Notes under the pieces: model-generated
The model's database searches: none
What the model saw: the letters and a program-made list of their open reading frames with translations, nothing else
Told to the model about the DNA's origin: nothing
Shown here: positions 35,644-45,132 of the stretch, piece after piece
How the letters are laid out: the number at the start of each line of letters is the position of its first letter
How positions within the stretch are numbered: the stretch's first letter is position 1
Origin: CBDCVO01 sp965223085
GTDB lineage: Bacteria; Pseudomonadota; Gammaproteobacteria; Ga0077536
DNA: 64,000 nucleotides
Assembly: GCA_965223085.1 (NCBI GenBank)
Contig: OZ244981.1
Coordinates: forward strand, 3,658,001 to 3,722,000
Reading direction: 5' to 3'
Position numbers and translations under genes: made by a program

Positions 35644-38046
35644 ATGGGAGATAACACGATGAAGAGCACTTTACGTGCATGTTCGTGGTCGCTATGCGTG
35701 AGCATTTTACTCACCGTCTTCGCGGCGCCAGTGCAAGCACGTGTCGTCATTGACGCTCTCGGCGGCGAGCTGGAAGTGGAAGGCTTTCTTTCTTCCGAAG
35801 CGCGCGCACGGGTTGGGTCGGGTGATGCGTATCTAACACAATGGATTCAACGCTTCCAGTTGGAAGCGTCATTGAATTACTACGACATTGGCATTTTTGA
35901 TGAATTGTCATTCGTCACGATTGTACGACCTGAGTTTGATGCCGGTTATTACTACGGTCAGGATATCGGCGATGGTCATGGGCGGGACCCGACGAAACCG
36001 TCGTATCTGGGTAAGCCGTTCACCTACGCCAATGCGCCGGTCGATTTTGGTGGTTTTGATTACGCGCAAGGGCTTGGCAATGGGCTGCCCGGGCGAGTGT
36101 TCAACGGTATCCCGGTGCTAAACGTTACCGGCGGCCTCGCTAAGATCGTCGCTAATGGTTATGAGAATCACGACTTTTTGAACGGCTACGAGGCCATATT
36201 CAACAAAAACGCAAACGGTACGAAGTTTTCACCATTTCAAGTGTTTGACGATGGTGGCATCGGCCTCGGCTCGGGCTTTCCGATCGGGGGCGCGATCCAT
36301 GGCCAAGAACTCCGCTGTCAACGCTGCGTTGATGTCGATAACGATCCCCTGGATGTGGCATTGGGCCGGACGGATTCTAGTGGGCGCCTGTATCCGTTCC
36401 GCGAACTCTACGTCGACGCGATCATCGATGATTGGTGGATACGTGTTGGCAAACAGCAGATCGTTTGGGGCAAGACCGACTTTTTTCGCATGCAGGATTT
36501 GGTGAATCCGGTCGATTTCGGTCAGCATTTTTTCTTCGATTCGTTTGAAGACATTCGCATTCCACAATGGATAGCATCGATTCAGTATCGCGCGGGTGAT
36601 ATCGGCCCCTTAACCGATACGGCGATTCAATTCGTGTGGAATTTCGATGAATTCCAACGCGTAGGCCTCGGCAATCCATCGCATCCTTGGGCACATCCGT
36701 TCGCAAAAGATCTCAGTGTCTTTGCATCCTTTAACCACTATTTCGCCGTAGAACCCTGTGTGTCGGCAGCCATTGAGGCGGAAGATGCCGCAATGGACGG
36801 CCGGCCCTTCAACGCCAATAACGTGTGCGGCTCAGGCGGTCCGGGCGATATGCGCTCGCCGGCAGGGTTCGGTACACCCGCAGGATTGCGCGCTGAACTG
36901 CGTCCGGAATGGGATATCGATAACACCGAAGCGGGCATGCGCCTTGAATTTCGCTTCAAGGACGTACGCTTCGCGGTCTCCTATTGGTATGGTTGGAACG
37001 ACACACCGGTGTTTAAGTTCGAGAACATCAATGTCTTAAATGCCGGCGCCGGTTTTAGCGTATTGGGTAGCAATGCGAATACCACCTTAGGTCGAGCCGA
37101 CTGTACGGTATCGGACTTAACGGGAGGCAATCTTACCGGGCATCCGTTCAATGGATTCGGTCCAGTTCTCGATCCAAACGGATTATGTCCGGCTGGCGCG
37201 CTGGGTTTCCCGGTTCGTATCATGCAACCCCACCAAGGTGTCTCCGCAATAGCCGGTGGGGGTGCTGGTCAATTGGTGCTAGATCCTACGACCGGCGAAA
37301 CGCGCACCATTTCAGAATGGGCGCAACTCGCTTTGGCACGGCAAGACGCGACGATCTTTTATCGCAATATCGGCTCGACGTCGGCGTTGACTGGCGGCCA
37401 TACCGTCACGGTCTACAAACAAGCCCATACACCAGGTTTGTCTTTCGACTACTTCGAACCGTGGTCGGGCGTCGTGTTCCGTGTCGAATCCTCCTATACC
37501 TTCGATGAGATCGTGAACAACACGAGAAAGTTCGACTGGGTGGATAAGTCAGATATCATGAAATGGTCGATCGGCATGGACCGACCCACGTTTATCCCAT
37601 GGTTGAATAAGGACCGCACGTTTTTCTTATCCTTGCAGATTTTTGACACGTGGTACGTCGATCATGAAGGGGATAAACATACGGGCTTCTTGGTCGACGA
37701 GCATAATTTTATTACGACGTTTTTCTTTCTCGGCAACTATATGCGAGACAAGCTGAAACCCACGGGTTTCTACGTCTGGGAAGAAGCGTCGAACTCGCAC
37801 GTCGCTGGGTTTAACGTCGAGTGGCTGATGGATAATCATTGGTCGATTAAGGGTGGGTTTCACCTCATCTGGGAAGGTGATGAGAACTTCCGCCACGACG
37901 TTGGCCCTTATACCGCGTTCATTTTGCCTGACGGCAACGGTGTCCGGAACCCGTATCAGCAGTCACCTTTGGGGGTAGCGCATGAAGGTATCGGCGCGCT
38001 ACGTGACAACGATGAAGTGTTCTTGCAACTGAAGTACCAGTTCTAG
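35644..38046 (+). CDS. DUF1302 family exported/outer-membrane protein
   Basis: About 800 residues. I start at ATG 35644 behind GAGGGGG; a second ATG at 35659 with its own GGGAG is possible. A signal peptide follows (LRACSWSLCVSILLTVFAAPVQA), then a sequence rich in aromatic residues, Gly and Asp ending in a terminal phenylalanine (EVFLQLKYQF), as in outer-membrane beta-barrels. DUF1302 marks include WIRVGKQQIVWGKTDFFRMQD and GMDRPTFIPWLN. Family members occur with DUF1329 and MMPL genes in hydrocarbon- and steroid-degrading proteobacteria, but the transported substrate is unproved. A strong terminator follows 30 bases after the stop. Confidence 0.9.
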   Translation: MGDNTMKSTLRACSWSLCVSILLTVFAAPVQARVVIDALGGELEVEGFLSSEARARVGSGDAYLTQWIQRFQLEASLNYYDIGIFDELSFVTIVRPEFDAGYYYGQDIGDGHGRDPTKPSYLGKPFTYANAPVDFGGFDYAQGLGNGLPGRVFNGIPVLNVTGGLAKIVANGYENHDFLNGYEAIFNKNANGTKFSPFQVFDDGGIGLGSGFPIGGAIHGQELRCQRCVDVDNDPLDVALGRTDSSGRLYPFRELYVDAIIDDWWIRVGKQQIVWGKTDFFRMQDLVNPVDFGQHFFFDSFEDIRIPQWIASIQYRAGDIGPLTDTAIQFVWNFDEFQRVGLGNPSHPWAHPFAKDLSVFASFNHYFAVEPCVSAAIEAEDAAMDGRPFNANNVCGSGGPGDMRSPAGFGTPAGLRAELRPEWDIDNTEAGMRLEFRFKDVRFAVSYWYGWNDTPVFKFENINVLNAGAGFSVLGSNANTTLGRADCTVSDLTGGNLTGHPFNGFGPVLDPNGLCPAGALGFPVRIMQPHQGVSAIAGGGAGQLVLDPTTGETRTISEWAQLALARQDATIFYRNIGSTSALTGGHTVTVYKQAHTPGLSFDYFEPWSGVVFRVESSYTFDEIVNNTRKFDWVDKSDIMKWSIGMDRPTFIPWLNKDRTFFLSLQIFDTWYVDHEGDKHTGFLVDEHNFITTFFFLGNYMRDKLKPTGFYVWEEASNSHVAGFNVEWLMDNHWSIKGGFHLIWEGDENFRHDVGPYTAFILPDGNGVRNPYQQSPLGVAHEGIGALRDNDEVFLQLKYQF

Positions 38047-38075
38047 ACGCATACTTCTGTGCGATGGCGATAAGC

Positions 38076-38104
38076 AAACCGCCCCTCTCGGGGCGGTTTT
38101 TTTT
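38076..38104 (+). terminator. Rho-independent terminator after the DUF1302 gene
   Basis: AAACCGCCCC (38076-38085) pairs perfectly with GGGGCGGTTT (38090-38099) around a TCTC loop, and eight T residues follow. This ends the MMPL-DUF1302 transcript, so the HEAT-repeat and DUF1329 genes need their own promoter or read-through. Confidence 0.92.
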
Positions 38105-38187
38105 GTGATGTGTACCTGCATGGCGGATAATTGCGGATATTCTTTCAGTCTGGGCGGTCAAAGATATTTGATGTATGAGGATCAGTT

Positions 38188-39378
38188 GTGCAATTTGTCC
38201 AATTAAATCAAAAAGTTAAAGCCGTCGCCTTGACGCTGCTGCTGGCTGTGGTAGGTGACTGCGGTATTGACAGGGCGCTAGCCGAACCCGCGCGAGTGGT
38301 TGATGAAGAGCGTATCGTGCGCAGCGCAGTGGCAGTGGCGCGTGAGCTCGTGGACTCCGATAACATTTGGAACCGTGTATTAGCTGCCGGCGCATTAGTT
38401 GAGGTCGGTGATACCGATGCGCTCGGGATCTTAGAAAGCGTGATTGACTCTGGAGACATCACGTTTCAGCGTTCTGCGATCGATGCGCTGCTGAATGCTT
38501 ATCATCCCAACAGTACAAACTTACTCTACAAAACGGCCGCAGAGAATCAAACCCTGCTTACTGTCACGATCGAGTCGCTCGCGTCCACACCTCGTGAGGA
38601 TATGCGTGATTTACTCCTAGAAGCGTTAACGGTACCCAATGACCGTATTCGCATGCACGCATTACAGGCTTTGGCCCACGCCAACGTGGCGGGGACGGAG
38701 AACGATGTTCAAGTGCTGCTGGATAATCCAAAAATTTCTCGGACCGTGCGAGCCTACGCCTATTATGTGCTCATTCACAGTGGTCATCCAGAATTTGGTC
38801 CTGAATTGATCGCGGTTGCGAACGCCGGTGATATGTCAACCCGCGAAGTTGCCGCCGTAGCGCTGGGATTAGTCGATACACTTGATTCGAGAAAAACCCT
38901 AAAAGAATGGGCCGCCGTAAAAGACGAGCGCGTCTCGATTGCCGCAACCGCTTCGAACGCCGGCCTCGGGGATGATAAGTCGGTATCCAAAATCGTTCAC
39001 ACCATTGCGTATGGCAGGCCAATGCAGGCGATGGTCGCCGCCGGTTCTTTGAAACGTCTGCCGGCAAAAACAGCCGACGCGATTACGACCACGCTGATGA
39101 CCTGTTGTAAGCTGACTGCGGATGCGGCAACACGCGTTCTGGAGTCCTGGGGTTCGATCGACGCCGATCCGCTGTCGGTGTACAAGTGGGGTCTGGCGCA
39201 TGAAGACGCCGATGTGCGTTTACAAACGGTATGGCTAATTGGGCAACGACGCGATCTCACGCAGATAAGTAAAATGAGTAGCTATCTAAGAGACCAGGAT
39301 CCCGCTTTACGTGGCATGGCGGCGTGGGCGATTATTCGCATGGCGGCGGATAAATACATTTCGGGATTAGAGACATAG
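38188..39378 (+). CDS. Exported HEAT-repeat protein
   Basis: A 396-residue protein with a Sec signal (residues about 10-32, ending DRALAEP) and then tandem alpha-helical HEAT-like repeats over nearly the whole length, such as VLAAGALVEVGDTDALGILES, MHALQALAHANV, REVAAVALGLVDTLDSRKTL and LRGMAAWAIIRMAADKY. HEAT repeats form a solenoid for protein contacts, so a periplasmic scaffold is likely. GTG start with GAGGA upstream. It lies between DUF1302 and DUF1329 genes, which suggests it belongs to the same envelope machine. HEAT proteins are not a component I associate with every copy of this cluster. Confidence 0.82.
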   Translation: MQFVQLNQKVKAVALTLLLAVVGDCGIDRALAEPARVVDEERIVRSAVAVARELVDSDNIWNRVLAAGALVEVGDTDALGILESVIDSGDITFQRSAIDALLNAYHPNSTNLLYKTAAENQTLLTVTIESLASTPREDMRDLLLEALTVPNDRIRMHALQALAHANVAGTENDVQVLLDNPKISRTVRAYAYYVLIHSGHPEFGPELIAVANAGDMSTREVAAVALGLVDTLDSRKTLKEWAAVKDERVSIAATASNAGLGDDKSVSKIVHTIAYGRPMQAMVAAGSLKRLPAKTADAITTTLMTCCKLTADAATRVLESWGSIDADPLSVYKWGLAHEDADVRLQTVWLIGQRRDLTQISKMSSYLRDQDPALRGMAAWAIIRMAADKYISGLET

Positions 39379-39533
39379 CGAACGCCGGCATTTAAGCACC
39401 CACCTCCACGTTCTTCCCGTACCATGGGAATTTAGTCAAGGTATGAGTAAGCCGCGCGTGAGGCCCGTATATCACGGACTAGTTTTACCGTGGGGACAAA
39501 CCAACCCCATTTTATCCCAGCAGGATATTGTCG

Positions 39534-40862
39534 ATGTCAATTACAGAGCGAATTCTACCCAGCTGCGCACTAATTCGACGGCGGCGTTATTTTCCTTGCA
39601 TCAGTGCATTGCCGTTGGCACTTATATCTATCGTCGCATCCGCCGGAATTTTCGATCTCGATATCGCGATGATCGAAGAACTATCGCCGCCACCCGGTAC
39701 TGTTATCGCCGCGGAAAATGTCAATCAATATGGGCAAGTTCTCGATCCGGATCTGGCTGAACTCATTGCCCAGGGCTGGCTTACGATCGCAGTGGGCGAG
39801 CCGATGTCGTTTCGCCCGCACGCGAATTTCATTGCCGCCACCCAACAGTATGGTGGTCAAGCACAGTTGGGCAGTGGCCCCGGCATCATTACTGGTTTTG
39901 TTGCTGGTAGGCCGTTTCCGGAAGAACCCGATCGCGATGATCCGCGCGCTGGAGAGAAACTTGCGTGGAACATGCGCTACGCGTTTGGCGGTGATACCGG
40001 CATGATCCCGGAAATGTACTGGCATTATCGCGATATGCGTAGTCAAGAAATCGAACGGGTGCTTGAATTTGAGGCAAGTGCGATGCGCTTTATGTACCGG
40101 CACGTTATGGATCCGGTGCCGGAAGTGAAGAGAAATACTTACCGCGTATTCAGTGCCATTAATCTGGTGGCGCTAGAGCCTGGGGACGTTGCGAACACGC
40201 GCTTACTTATTTTCTACAACAGCGATGATACTGAGGCAGAACAGGGCTGGATGTATGTGCCGCTACTCAGACGAGTGAGACGAGTCGCGACGACCGCACG
40301 CACAGATTCGTTTCTAGGTAGCGATATTATGATCGAAGATTTTCTCGGTTATAGCGGTCGCTTAATGGACATGAGCTGGATTTATAGCGGCTCCACCCAT
40401 GTGTTGCTGCCGATGTACCGACACGATCAGATCCAGCATGCCGAAAAAAAGGCGCGTCGTTATGATCATCGTTTTGTCGATTTTCATGGGCATTCGGGCT
40501 GTTTCCCGAATGTAACTTGGCAATTACGGAAAGCATATATTTTAGAAGGGCGACCGCTACGCTCAGATCATCCGTTATCGCGACGCTATTTTTACGTGGA
40601 CGCGCAAACGAATTTCCCCGTGTTTGGTAAGATCTACGATCGCGCGGAGGTGCTGTGGAAATTTGGTCTCGGGGGACTGGCGCACCCCGATTATCATTTA
40701 GAACATAATCGTGGTAGTGGAGTGCCCTTGCTCGATTCATCCGCCGTAATCGATGTGCAAAACAAGCATTGCACTACGATTCAAATGGTAACCTTGGTCA
40801 ATACGCCAAAAGTGAAGCAAAAGAATTTTGAGCCTAATGCTTTGAACGTCGGGGCGAGGTAA
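39534..40862 (+). CDS. DUF1329 family protein
   Basis: About 442 residues, exported. ATG 39534 has AGGA upstream and precedes a hydrophobic signal (CISALPLALISIVASAGIFD). DUF1329 proteins are periplasmic, structurally related to LolB/LolA-type lipid carriers by fold prediction, and are usually next to DUF1302 and MMPL genes. Visible family features: AGEKLAWNMRYAFGGDTGMIPEMYW, NTYRVFSAINLVALEPGD, QGWMYVPLLRRVRRV (the arginine-rich turn is conserved), DSFLGSDIMIEDFLGYSGR. It ends with charged residues. Likely carries the substrate between the permease and the outer-membrane protein. The LolB comparison is from memory of the family. Confidence 0.88.
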   Translation: MSITERILPSCALIRRRRYFPCISALPLALISIVASAGIFDLDIAMIEELSPPPGTVIAAENVNQYGQVLDPDLAELIAQGWLTIAVGEPMSFRPHANFIAATQQYGGQAQLGSGPGIITGFVAGRPFPEEPDRDDPRAGEKLAWNMRYAFGGDTGMIPEMYWHYRDMRSQEIERVLEFEASAMRFMYRHVMDPVPEVKRNTYRVFSAINLVALEPGDVANTRLLIFYNSDDTEAEQGWMYVPLLRRVRRVATTARTDSFLGSDIMIEDFLGYSGRLMDMSWIYSGSTHVLLPMYRHDQIQHAEKKARRYDHRFVDFHGHSGCFPNVTWQLRKAYILEGRPLRSDHPLSRRYFYVDAQTNFPVFGKIYDRAEVLWKFGLGGLAHPDYHLEHNRGSGVPLLDSSAVIDVQNKHCTTIQMVTLVNTPKVKQKNFEPNALNVGAR

Positions 40863-40966
40863 GCCCGATTATATGTGCAATCGCCTGGCATCGTATGGTC
40901 ACCCATACCACACTTCTTGTTTGGCATGTTTTCCTGCGGCGTGAATAGACCTGGGAGGCATGTATT

Positions 40967-41749
40967 TTGAGCATCGAGCATGACTTCATTTGCGATCTAT
41001 TTGCATTAACGGGCAAACGAGTATTGCTAACCGGCGCTTCTAGCGGACTCGGACAGCATTTTGTCGGCACGCTAGTGCGCGCGGGGGCTACGGTTATTAT
41101 GGCAGCGCGTTCGCGTGACAAAATGGAGGAGGTTCGCTTGCAACTTCCGGCCCACAGTCAGAAAATCGAAATCGAAACACTAGACGTACGCGACCGTGAA
41201 GCAATTCGTGTTTGCGTGGAGCGTGTTGAAACGCGTGGTCCGCTCGACTGTTTAGTAAACAATGCCGGGATCGCGATCGTGAAATCGCCGGAAGACTTAA
41301 ACGACGATGACTGGGACGCGGTTTACGAAACGAACTTACGCGGCGCCTGGACGCTTACGCAGGAGCTAATCAAGCGACGCCTAGCCGACCAGCGGCCCTG
41401 CAGTATTGTCAACATCGCGTCGGTACTTGGGATCCGTGCGATCGGCCACGTGGCACCTTACTCAGCCGCAAAGGCCGGCATGATTAATCTTGGTCGGGAT
41501 ATTTGCGTCGACCATGCGAAAAACAACATTCGCGTTAACGCTTTGGCACCCGGCTATTTCGCTACCGAAATGAACGACACCTGGCTCGAGAGTCCCGCCG
41601 GCGAACGCTTACGGCAACGCATACCAGCTAAGCGTTTCGGCAAAGTGGAAGACTTGGACGGCGCCCTGCTATTTTTATGCGCCGACGCCTCTCGTTATAT
41701 GAACGGCAATGTGATTACGATCGACGGCGGGCATACGGCAAGTCTGTGA
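40967..41749 (+). CDS. SDR family oxidoreductase
   Basis: Classical short-chain dehydrogenase of 260 residues. Cofactor motif TGASSGLG near residue 20, ARS after strand 2 (favouring NADP), NNAG in NNAGIAIVK, catalytic Ser in NIASVLGIRAIGH and YSAAK (Tyr and Lys), and a terminal MNGNVITIDGGH. The start is TTG 40967, which has GGGAGG eight bases upstream, better supported than any later ATG. It converges on the eight-gene acyl-CoA operon and could supply the 3-hydroxyacyl-CoA or alcohol dehydrogenase step for it. Specific substrate unknown. Confidence 0.9.
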   Translation: MSIEHDFICDLFALTGKRVLLTGASSGLGQHFVGTLVRAGATVIMAARSRDKMEEVRLQLPAHSQKIEIETLDVRDREAIRVCVERVETRGPLDCLVNNAGIAIVKSPEDLNDDDWDAVYETNLRGAWTLTQELIKRRLADQRPCSIVNIASVLGIRAIGHVAPYSAAKAGMINLGRDICVDHAKNNIRVNALAPGYFATEMNDTWLESPAGERLRQRIPAKRFGKVEDLDGALLFLCADASRYMNGNVITIDGGHTASL

Positions 41750-41808
41750 GCGCAGGGTATCGATTTGCTGCGCGTTTGCTATGGGGCTTAATTCTATTTG
41801 GGAACGGA

Positions 41809-42825
41809 TTAACAAGCCCACAGTATAAGCCCCCAATCGAGTACTTTTGCGGTCTCTTCTCGATCGTCTACCGATCGTGACGCAAAAACTTCTACCTTGA
41901 GATCATAGAGCTTGCCGCCGACCGGCGCCGCAACGATATCGATGATTTCGAAACGTGTACTGATAATGTCTTCTTCCAAGACCGGTGCCAAGTGATTACA
42001 GTGACGCCACGCGACCATGCTCAAGGTGTTCGGCAGTGCACGCGTGACGTGGGCAAGCGCCATCGAAATGGTGTGGCCACCGTAAACAAGGCGTTGACCT
42101 AAGTAACTGTGCCTGGCGTCCACGTGAGTAAACGCGATATTCAGCGACATGCGCACCAATTCTGGCGCACAGGTTATGGTATCCCGTGCCGCAATTTCGA
42201 CGGTATCACCGACCTCGAGGTCCGGCGGGCGCAATCCGGTCACCTCGCTCGCTAGCGGTGCGAGATCCCAAGTCGAGGGTAAGGCTGCAAGTAATTCCTC
42301 CTGGGAAAACTCGCTGCCTATGAATGAAAAATCGTCATCCTGTCCTGTTTGAACATGCTCATCGCGACAGGCGATCATTGGGCAACGCCAGAAATGCAAC
42401 ACGATGTCATCATGTTGATTAAGCGTTCTCATTTCGAGCACGACCATGCCCGTCGCGGCACGCCCCGGTTTTTGTTTATTTTGTTTTAAGCCGACGACTT
42501 TCGTTGTCGTGTATAATGAATCGCCGATGTAGACTGGCCGCTGCAGCAACAGCCGGCGATAAAAAAGATTGCCTTTCACATGTTGCGATGCGTAAGTCGT
42601 TTGTCCGGCAGCCAAATGCACGGCGAGATAGGGATGAGCGAGGGTTTTATCCTTCCCGATGACACGGCGACTGAGGTGGGCATCCAGAGGTAGACGCATC
42701 CGATCGCCGAACAGAGCGCTGTAGACCGCAGCATGCCCGTCGCTGACCGTGATAGACGGTGCGGAAAAAATTTGACCGTGTTCGAAATCTTCGAAAAACG
42801 GCCCGTCAATTAGTTCATGCGGCAT
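41809..42825 (-). CDS. MaoC-family (R)-hydratase, double hotdog
   Basis: A 338-residue protein with two hotdog halves, the layout of MaoC-type hydratases adding water to a trans-2-enoyl-CoA or related CoA ester. The N-terminal half has DFEHGQIFSAPSITVSDGHAAVYSALFGD (partial core TVSDGHAAVYSALFGDR) with substrate-binding aspartate and HPYLAVHLAAGQTT. The second half (from about 195) has LEVGDTVEIAARDTIT, NIAFTHVDARH and VYGGHTISMALAHV. It resembles the mesaconyl-CoA hydratase group. Last gene of the operon beginning at 49560; 60 bases follow the CaiB gene. It supplies a hydration step after the acyl-CoA dehydrogenase. Confidence 0.85.
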   Translation of the reverse strand: MPHELIDGPFFEDFEHGQIFSAPSITVSDGHAAVYSALFGDRMRLPLDAHLSRRVIGKDKTLAHPYLAVHLAAGQTTYASQHVKGNLFYRRLLLQRPVYIGDSLYTTTKVVGLKQNKQKPGRAATGMVVLEMRTLNQHDDIVLHFWRCPMIACRDEHVQTGQDDDFSFIGSEFSQEELLAALPSTWDLAPLASEVTGLRPPDLEVGDTVEIAARDTITCAPELVRMSLNIAFTHVDARHSYLGQRLVYGGHTISMALAHVTRALPNTLSMVAWRHCNHLAPVLEEDIISTRFEIIDIVAAPVGGKLYDLKVEVFASRSVDDREETAKVLDWGLILWAC

Positions 42826-42884
42826 AGCTAAGCAACCTCATCAGATATCTTACAATGCCACGTTTGACTAAGTCCGACAGGCTG

Positions 42885-43994
42885 TTAACGCGTGAATTCT
42901 GCGCGAATCTTCTCGCCGTGTTCATCGAGGCGGGGAATTTCGCGTGCTTTTTCATTCGCGTCGCACACGCGGCGCACCACGATCGCTTCACGTCCGCCGG
43001 ATAACACGGACTTCGTTTTCAAAGCTGGGTGATCCCAGACTTCCTGGACGTTGTTAATGTTACCGTAAGCGATCCCCGCAATGTCGAACTGCTCGGCCAA
43101 TTGTGCCCGGGTAAAACGCTTGAAGTGTTTTTCCAGCTCGGCCGTCAACGCGGCACGGTTCTGAACTCGTTGCGCGTTGTCCTTAAAACGTGGATCTTGC
43201 GCCAGTAGCGCTTGGCCGAGAACTTTTTCACATAGATCGAGCCACTCACGGTGATTTTGCACGGCAATGATGATCAAGCCATCAGCGGTTTGATGCGCCC
43301 CATAGGGCGCGATTTGAGTGTGATCTAGACCTGTTCCCCGGAGTATTTTGCCACCGTACTTATAATACACGAGCGGTACGGTCATCCATTCTGACATAAC
43401 ATCGAATAGTGACACCTCGACGTGTGTGCCGCGGCCCGTCACGGTACGCTCGAATAATGCACGCAAAATTTCGCCGTAGGCGGTTAGACCCGTCGCAATA
43501 TCGCACACCGAGATACCGCAGCGCACCGGCGCATCGGGCAAACCAGTGATCGACGTCAAGCCGCTTTCTGCTTGCACTAAAAAATCATAGGCTTTTTTGT
43601 CCGACGCAGGTCCGCTTTCGCCATAACCGGAAATACTGCACATGACGAGCTTGGGGTTGAGTGCCGCGACATGGGCAAAATCTAATCCGAAACGGGCCAC
43701 GGCTCCGGGTCGCAAATTTTGTATGAATATGTCGGCCGCGCTGATGAGGCGTTGCAGTAAGTCCAGGTCCTCATCATTTTTTACATCGAGCACGATGGAT
43801 TCTTTGCCCGCGTTAAGCCACACGAAATAGGCGCTTTCACCGTTGACTATAGTGTCATAATGGCGGGCAAAATCGCCTTCGACACGTTCGATTTTTATTA
43901 TCCGGGCACCTGCTTCGGCGAGCAATCGGGTGGTATAAGGTGCTGCAACGGCCTGTTCCAGCGACACAACGAGGAGGTCGGAAAACGCGGACAC
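42885..43994 (-). CDS. CaiB/BaiF family (class III) CoA-transferase
   Basis: Moves CoA from one acid to another through an aspartyl-anhydride. The catalytic residue is Asp165 in ISVCDIATGLTAYGEIL, the position used by formyl-CoA transferase. Other family marks: the N-terminal VVSLEQAVAAPYTTRLLAEAGARIIKIE (shown by its core APYTTRLLAEAGA), LDVKNDEDL, ADIFIQNLRPGAV and the GYGESGPASDKKAYDFLVQA segment. The length of 369 residues is usual. GTG 43994 is 17 bases from the alcohol dehydrogenase stop. In this operon it would activate the acid made by the aldehyde dehydrogenase, an inference from gene order. Confidence 0.93.
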   Translation of the reverse strand: MSAFSDLLVVSLEQAVAAPYTTRLLAEAGARIIKIERVEGDFARHYDTIVNGESAYFVWLNAGKESIVLDVKNDEDLDLLQRLISAADIFIQNLRPGAVARFGLDFAHVAALNPKLVMCSISGYGESGPASDKKAYDFLVQAESGLTSITGLPDAPVRCGISVCDIATGLTAYGEILRALFERTVTGRGTHVEVSLFDVMSEWMTVPLVYYKYGGKILRGTGLDHTQIAPYGAHQTADGLIIIAVQNHREWLDLCEKVLGQALLAQDPRFKDNAQRVQNRAALTAELEKHFKRFTRAQLAEQFDIAGIAYGNINNVQEVWDHPALKTKSVLSGGREAIVVRRVCDANEKAREIPRLDEHGEKIRAEFTR

Positions 43995-44010
43995 GGTTTA
44001 TTGACCCTAA

Positions 44011-45102
44011 TCAGGCCGCGGCGACGACTAGAGAGGCGCGTTGCACGCGACGTGCTGACGAATCGCTCAAAGCGCTCGCAACGTCAGTCAAAGCATAGTC
44101 CTTATCGAGCAGGCTATCGAAAGGATATTTTTCTCGGTGTGCAGCGAGAAAGTCCAAGGATTTTTTCAAGTACGGCCCGTCATAACGCATCGCCGTGAGT
44201 ATTCTGACCCCGCGGCGCACTAACGTGCCGGGGTCAAAATCGACTAATAAACCTGGATTAATGGTACCCATCGAGATAAATGTCCCGCCCAGGCGTGCAA
44301 GCTTGGGAGCTTCGGCAAAGGCGTCGACAACGCCGGCCAGCTCCATGACATGATCGGCGCCATGTCCATTGGTAAGTTTGCCCACGGCCTCGATGCGTGC
44401 CTCGGTGCTCGGGTAGTCGTTCATACTAATGATGTGATCAGCGCCGAAACGTTTGGCTAGTGCGAGGCGGGTTGGTACCGCGTCGATAAGGATCACCTCG
44501 GCCCCTTTCTCTTTCGCTATGGCTGCGGCATTCAACCCGAGCCCGCCGGCGCCCTGAATGACGATGCTATCGCCGTAGCCAACATTAGCGAGATCGAGCC
44601 CAAAATAGACTTGGCTTTGGGCGCAGTTCGCGCTAGCCGCGGCCTGATCCGAGACGATGTCCGGGACTTTGTAGACAGTTTGTCCTGGATAAATATGCCA
44701 ATGGCTCGCGAACGTCGCATGAAAATGTGGATCTTGTTCGGGTTGTTGCGCCCAATATTGGTAGGCGTTTTCGCACATATTGAACTGGCCTTTTTGGCAC
44801 GGCACACAGTGACGACAGTGAATGAAGTAGGTGGCGACGATGCGATCACCTTCTTTGAGCGATGCCCCCGCGTGGTCATGCGTTACGCCTGGGCCGAGTC
44901 GCTCGACGACACCAACTGCTTCGTGGCCTAAACCGCCACTCTTTTTCGTCGGATGATGCCCACACCAGATATGGATTTCGGAGCCGCAAACATTACTACG
45001 CAAAACCCGCGCAACTATCGCGCCGTGCTTCGGATCAGGTACTTCATATTCTTGGAACTCTAGCTTTCCAGGCGCGGTCATGACTGCAATTTGGCCTAGC
45101 AT
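44011..45102 (-). CDS. Zinc-dependent medium-chain alcohol dehydrogenase
   Basis: NAD(P)-dependent alcohol or polyol oxidation. The catalytic zinc site is given by NVCGSEIHIWCGHHP and GLGHEAVG, the structural zinc by the four cysteines of CRHCVPCQKGQFNMC, and the Rossmann turn by QGAGGLGLNAAAIAK. IDAVPTRL after the second strand suggests NAD use. A 15-residue insertion (YWAQQPEQDPHFHATF) after the zinc loop is not in standard ADHs and makes the active-site entrance distinctive. ATG 45102 has AGGA seven bases upstream. It probably performs the first oxidation in the operon, followed by the aldehyde dehydrogenase 30 bases upstream. Confidence 0.9.
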   Translation of the reverse strand: MLGQIAVMTAPGKLEFQEYEVPDPKHGAIVARVLRSNVCGSEIHIWCGHHPTKKSGGLGHEAVGVVERLGPGVTHDHAGASLKEGDRIVATYFIHCRHCVPCQKGQFNMCENAYQYWAQQPEQDPHFHATFASHWHIYPGQTVYKVPDIVSDQAAASANCAQSQVYFGLDLANVGYGDSIVIQGAGGLGLNAAAIAKEKGAEVILIDAVPTRLALAKRFGADHIISMNDYPSTEARIEAVGKLTNGHGADHVMELAGVVDAFAEAPKLARLGGTFISMGTINPGLLVDFDPGTLVRRGVRILTAMRYDGPYLKKSLDFLAAHREKYPFDSLLDKDYALTDVASALSDSSARRVQRASLVVAAA

Positions 45103-45132
45103 GATTTTATCCTTCGGCAGTAGCGGTAAGCT

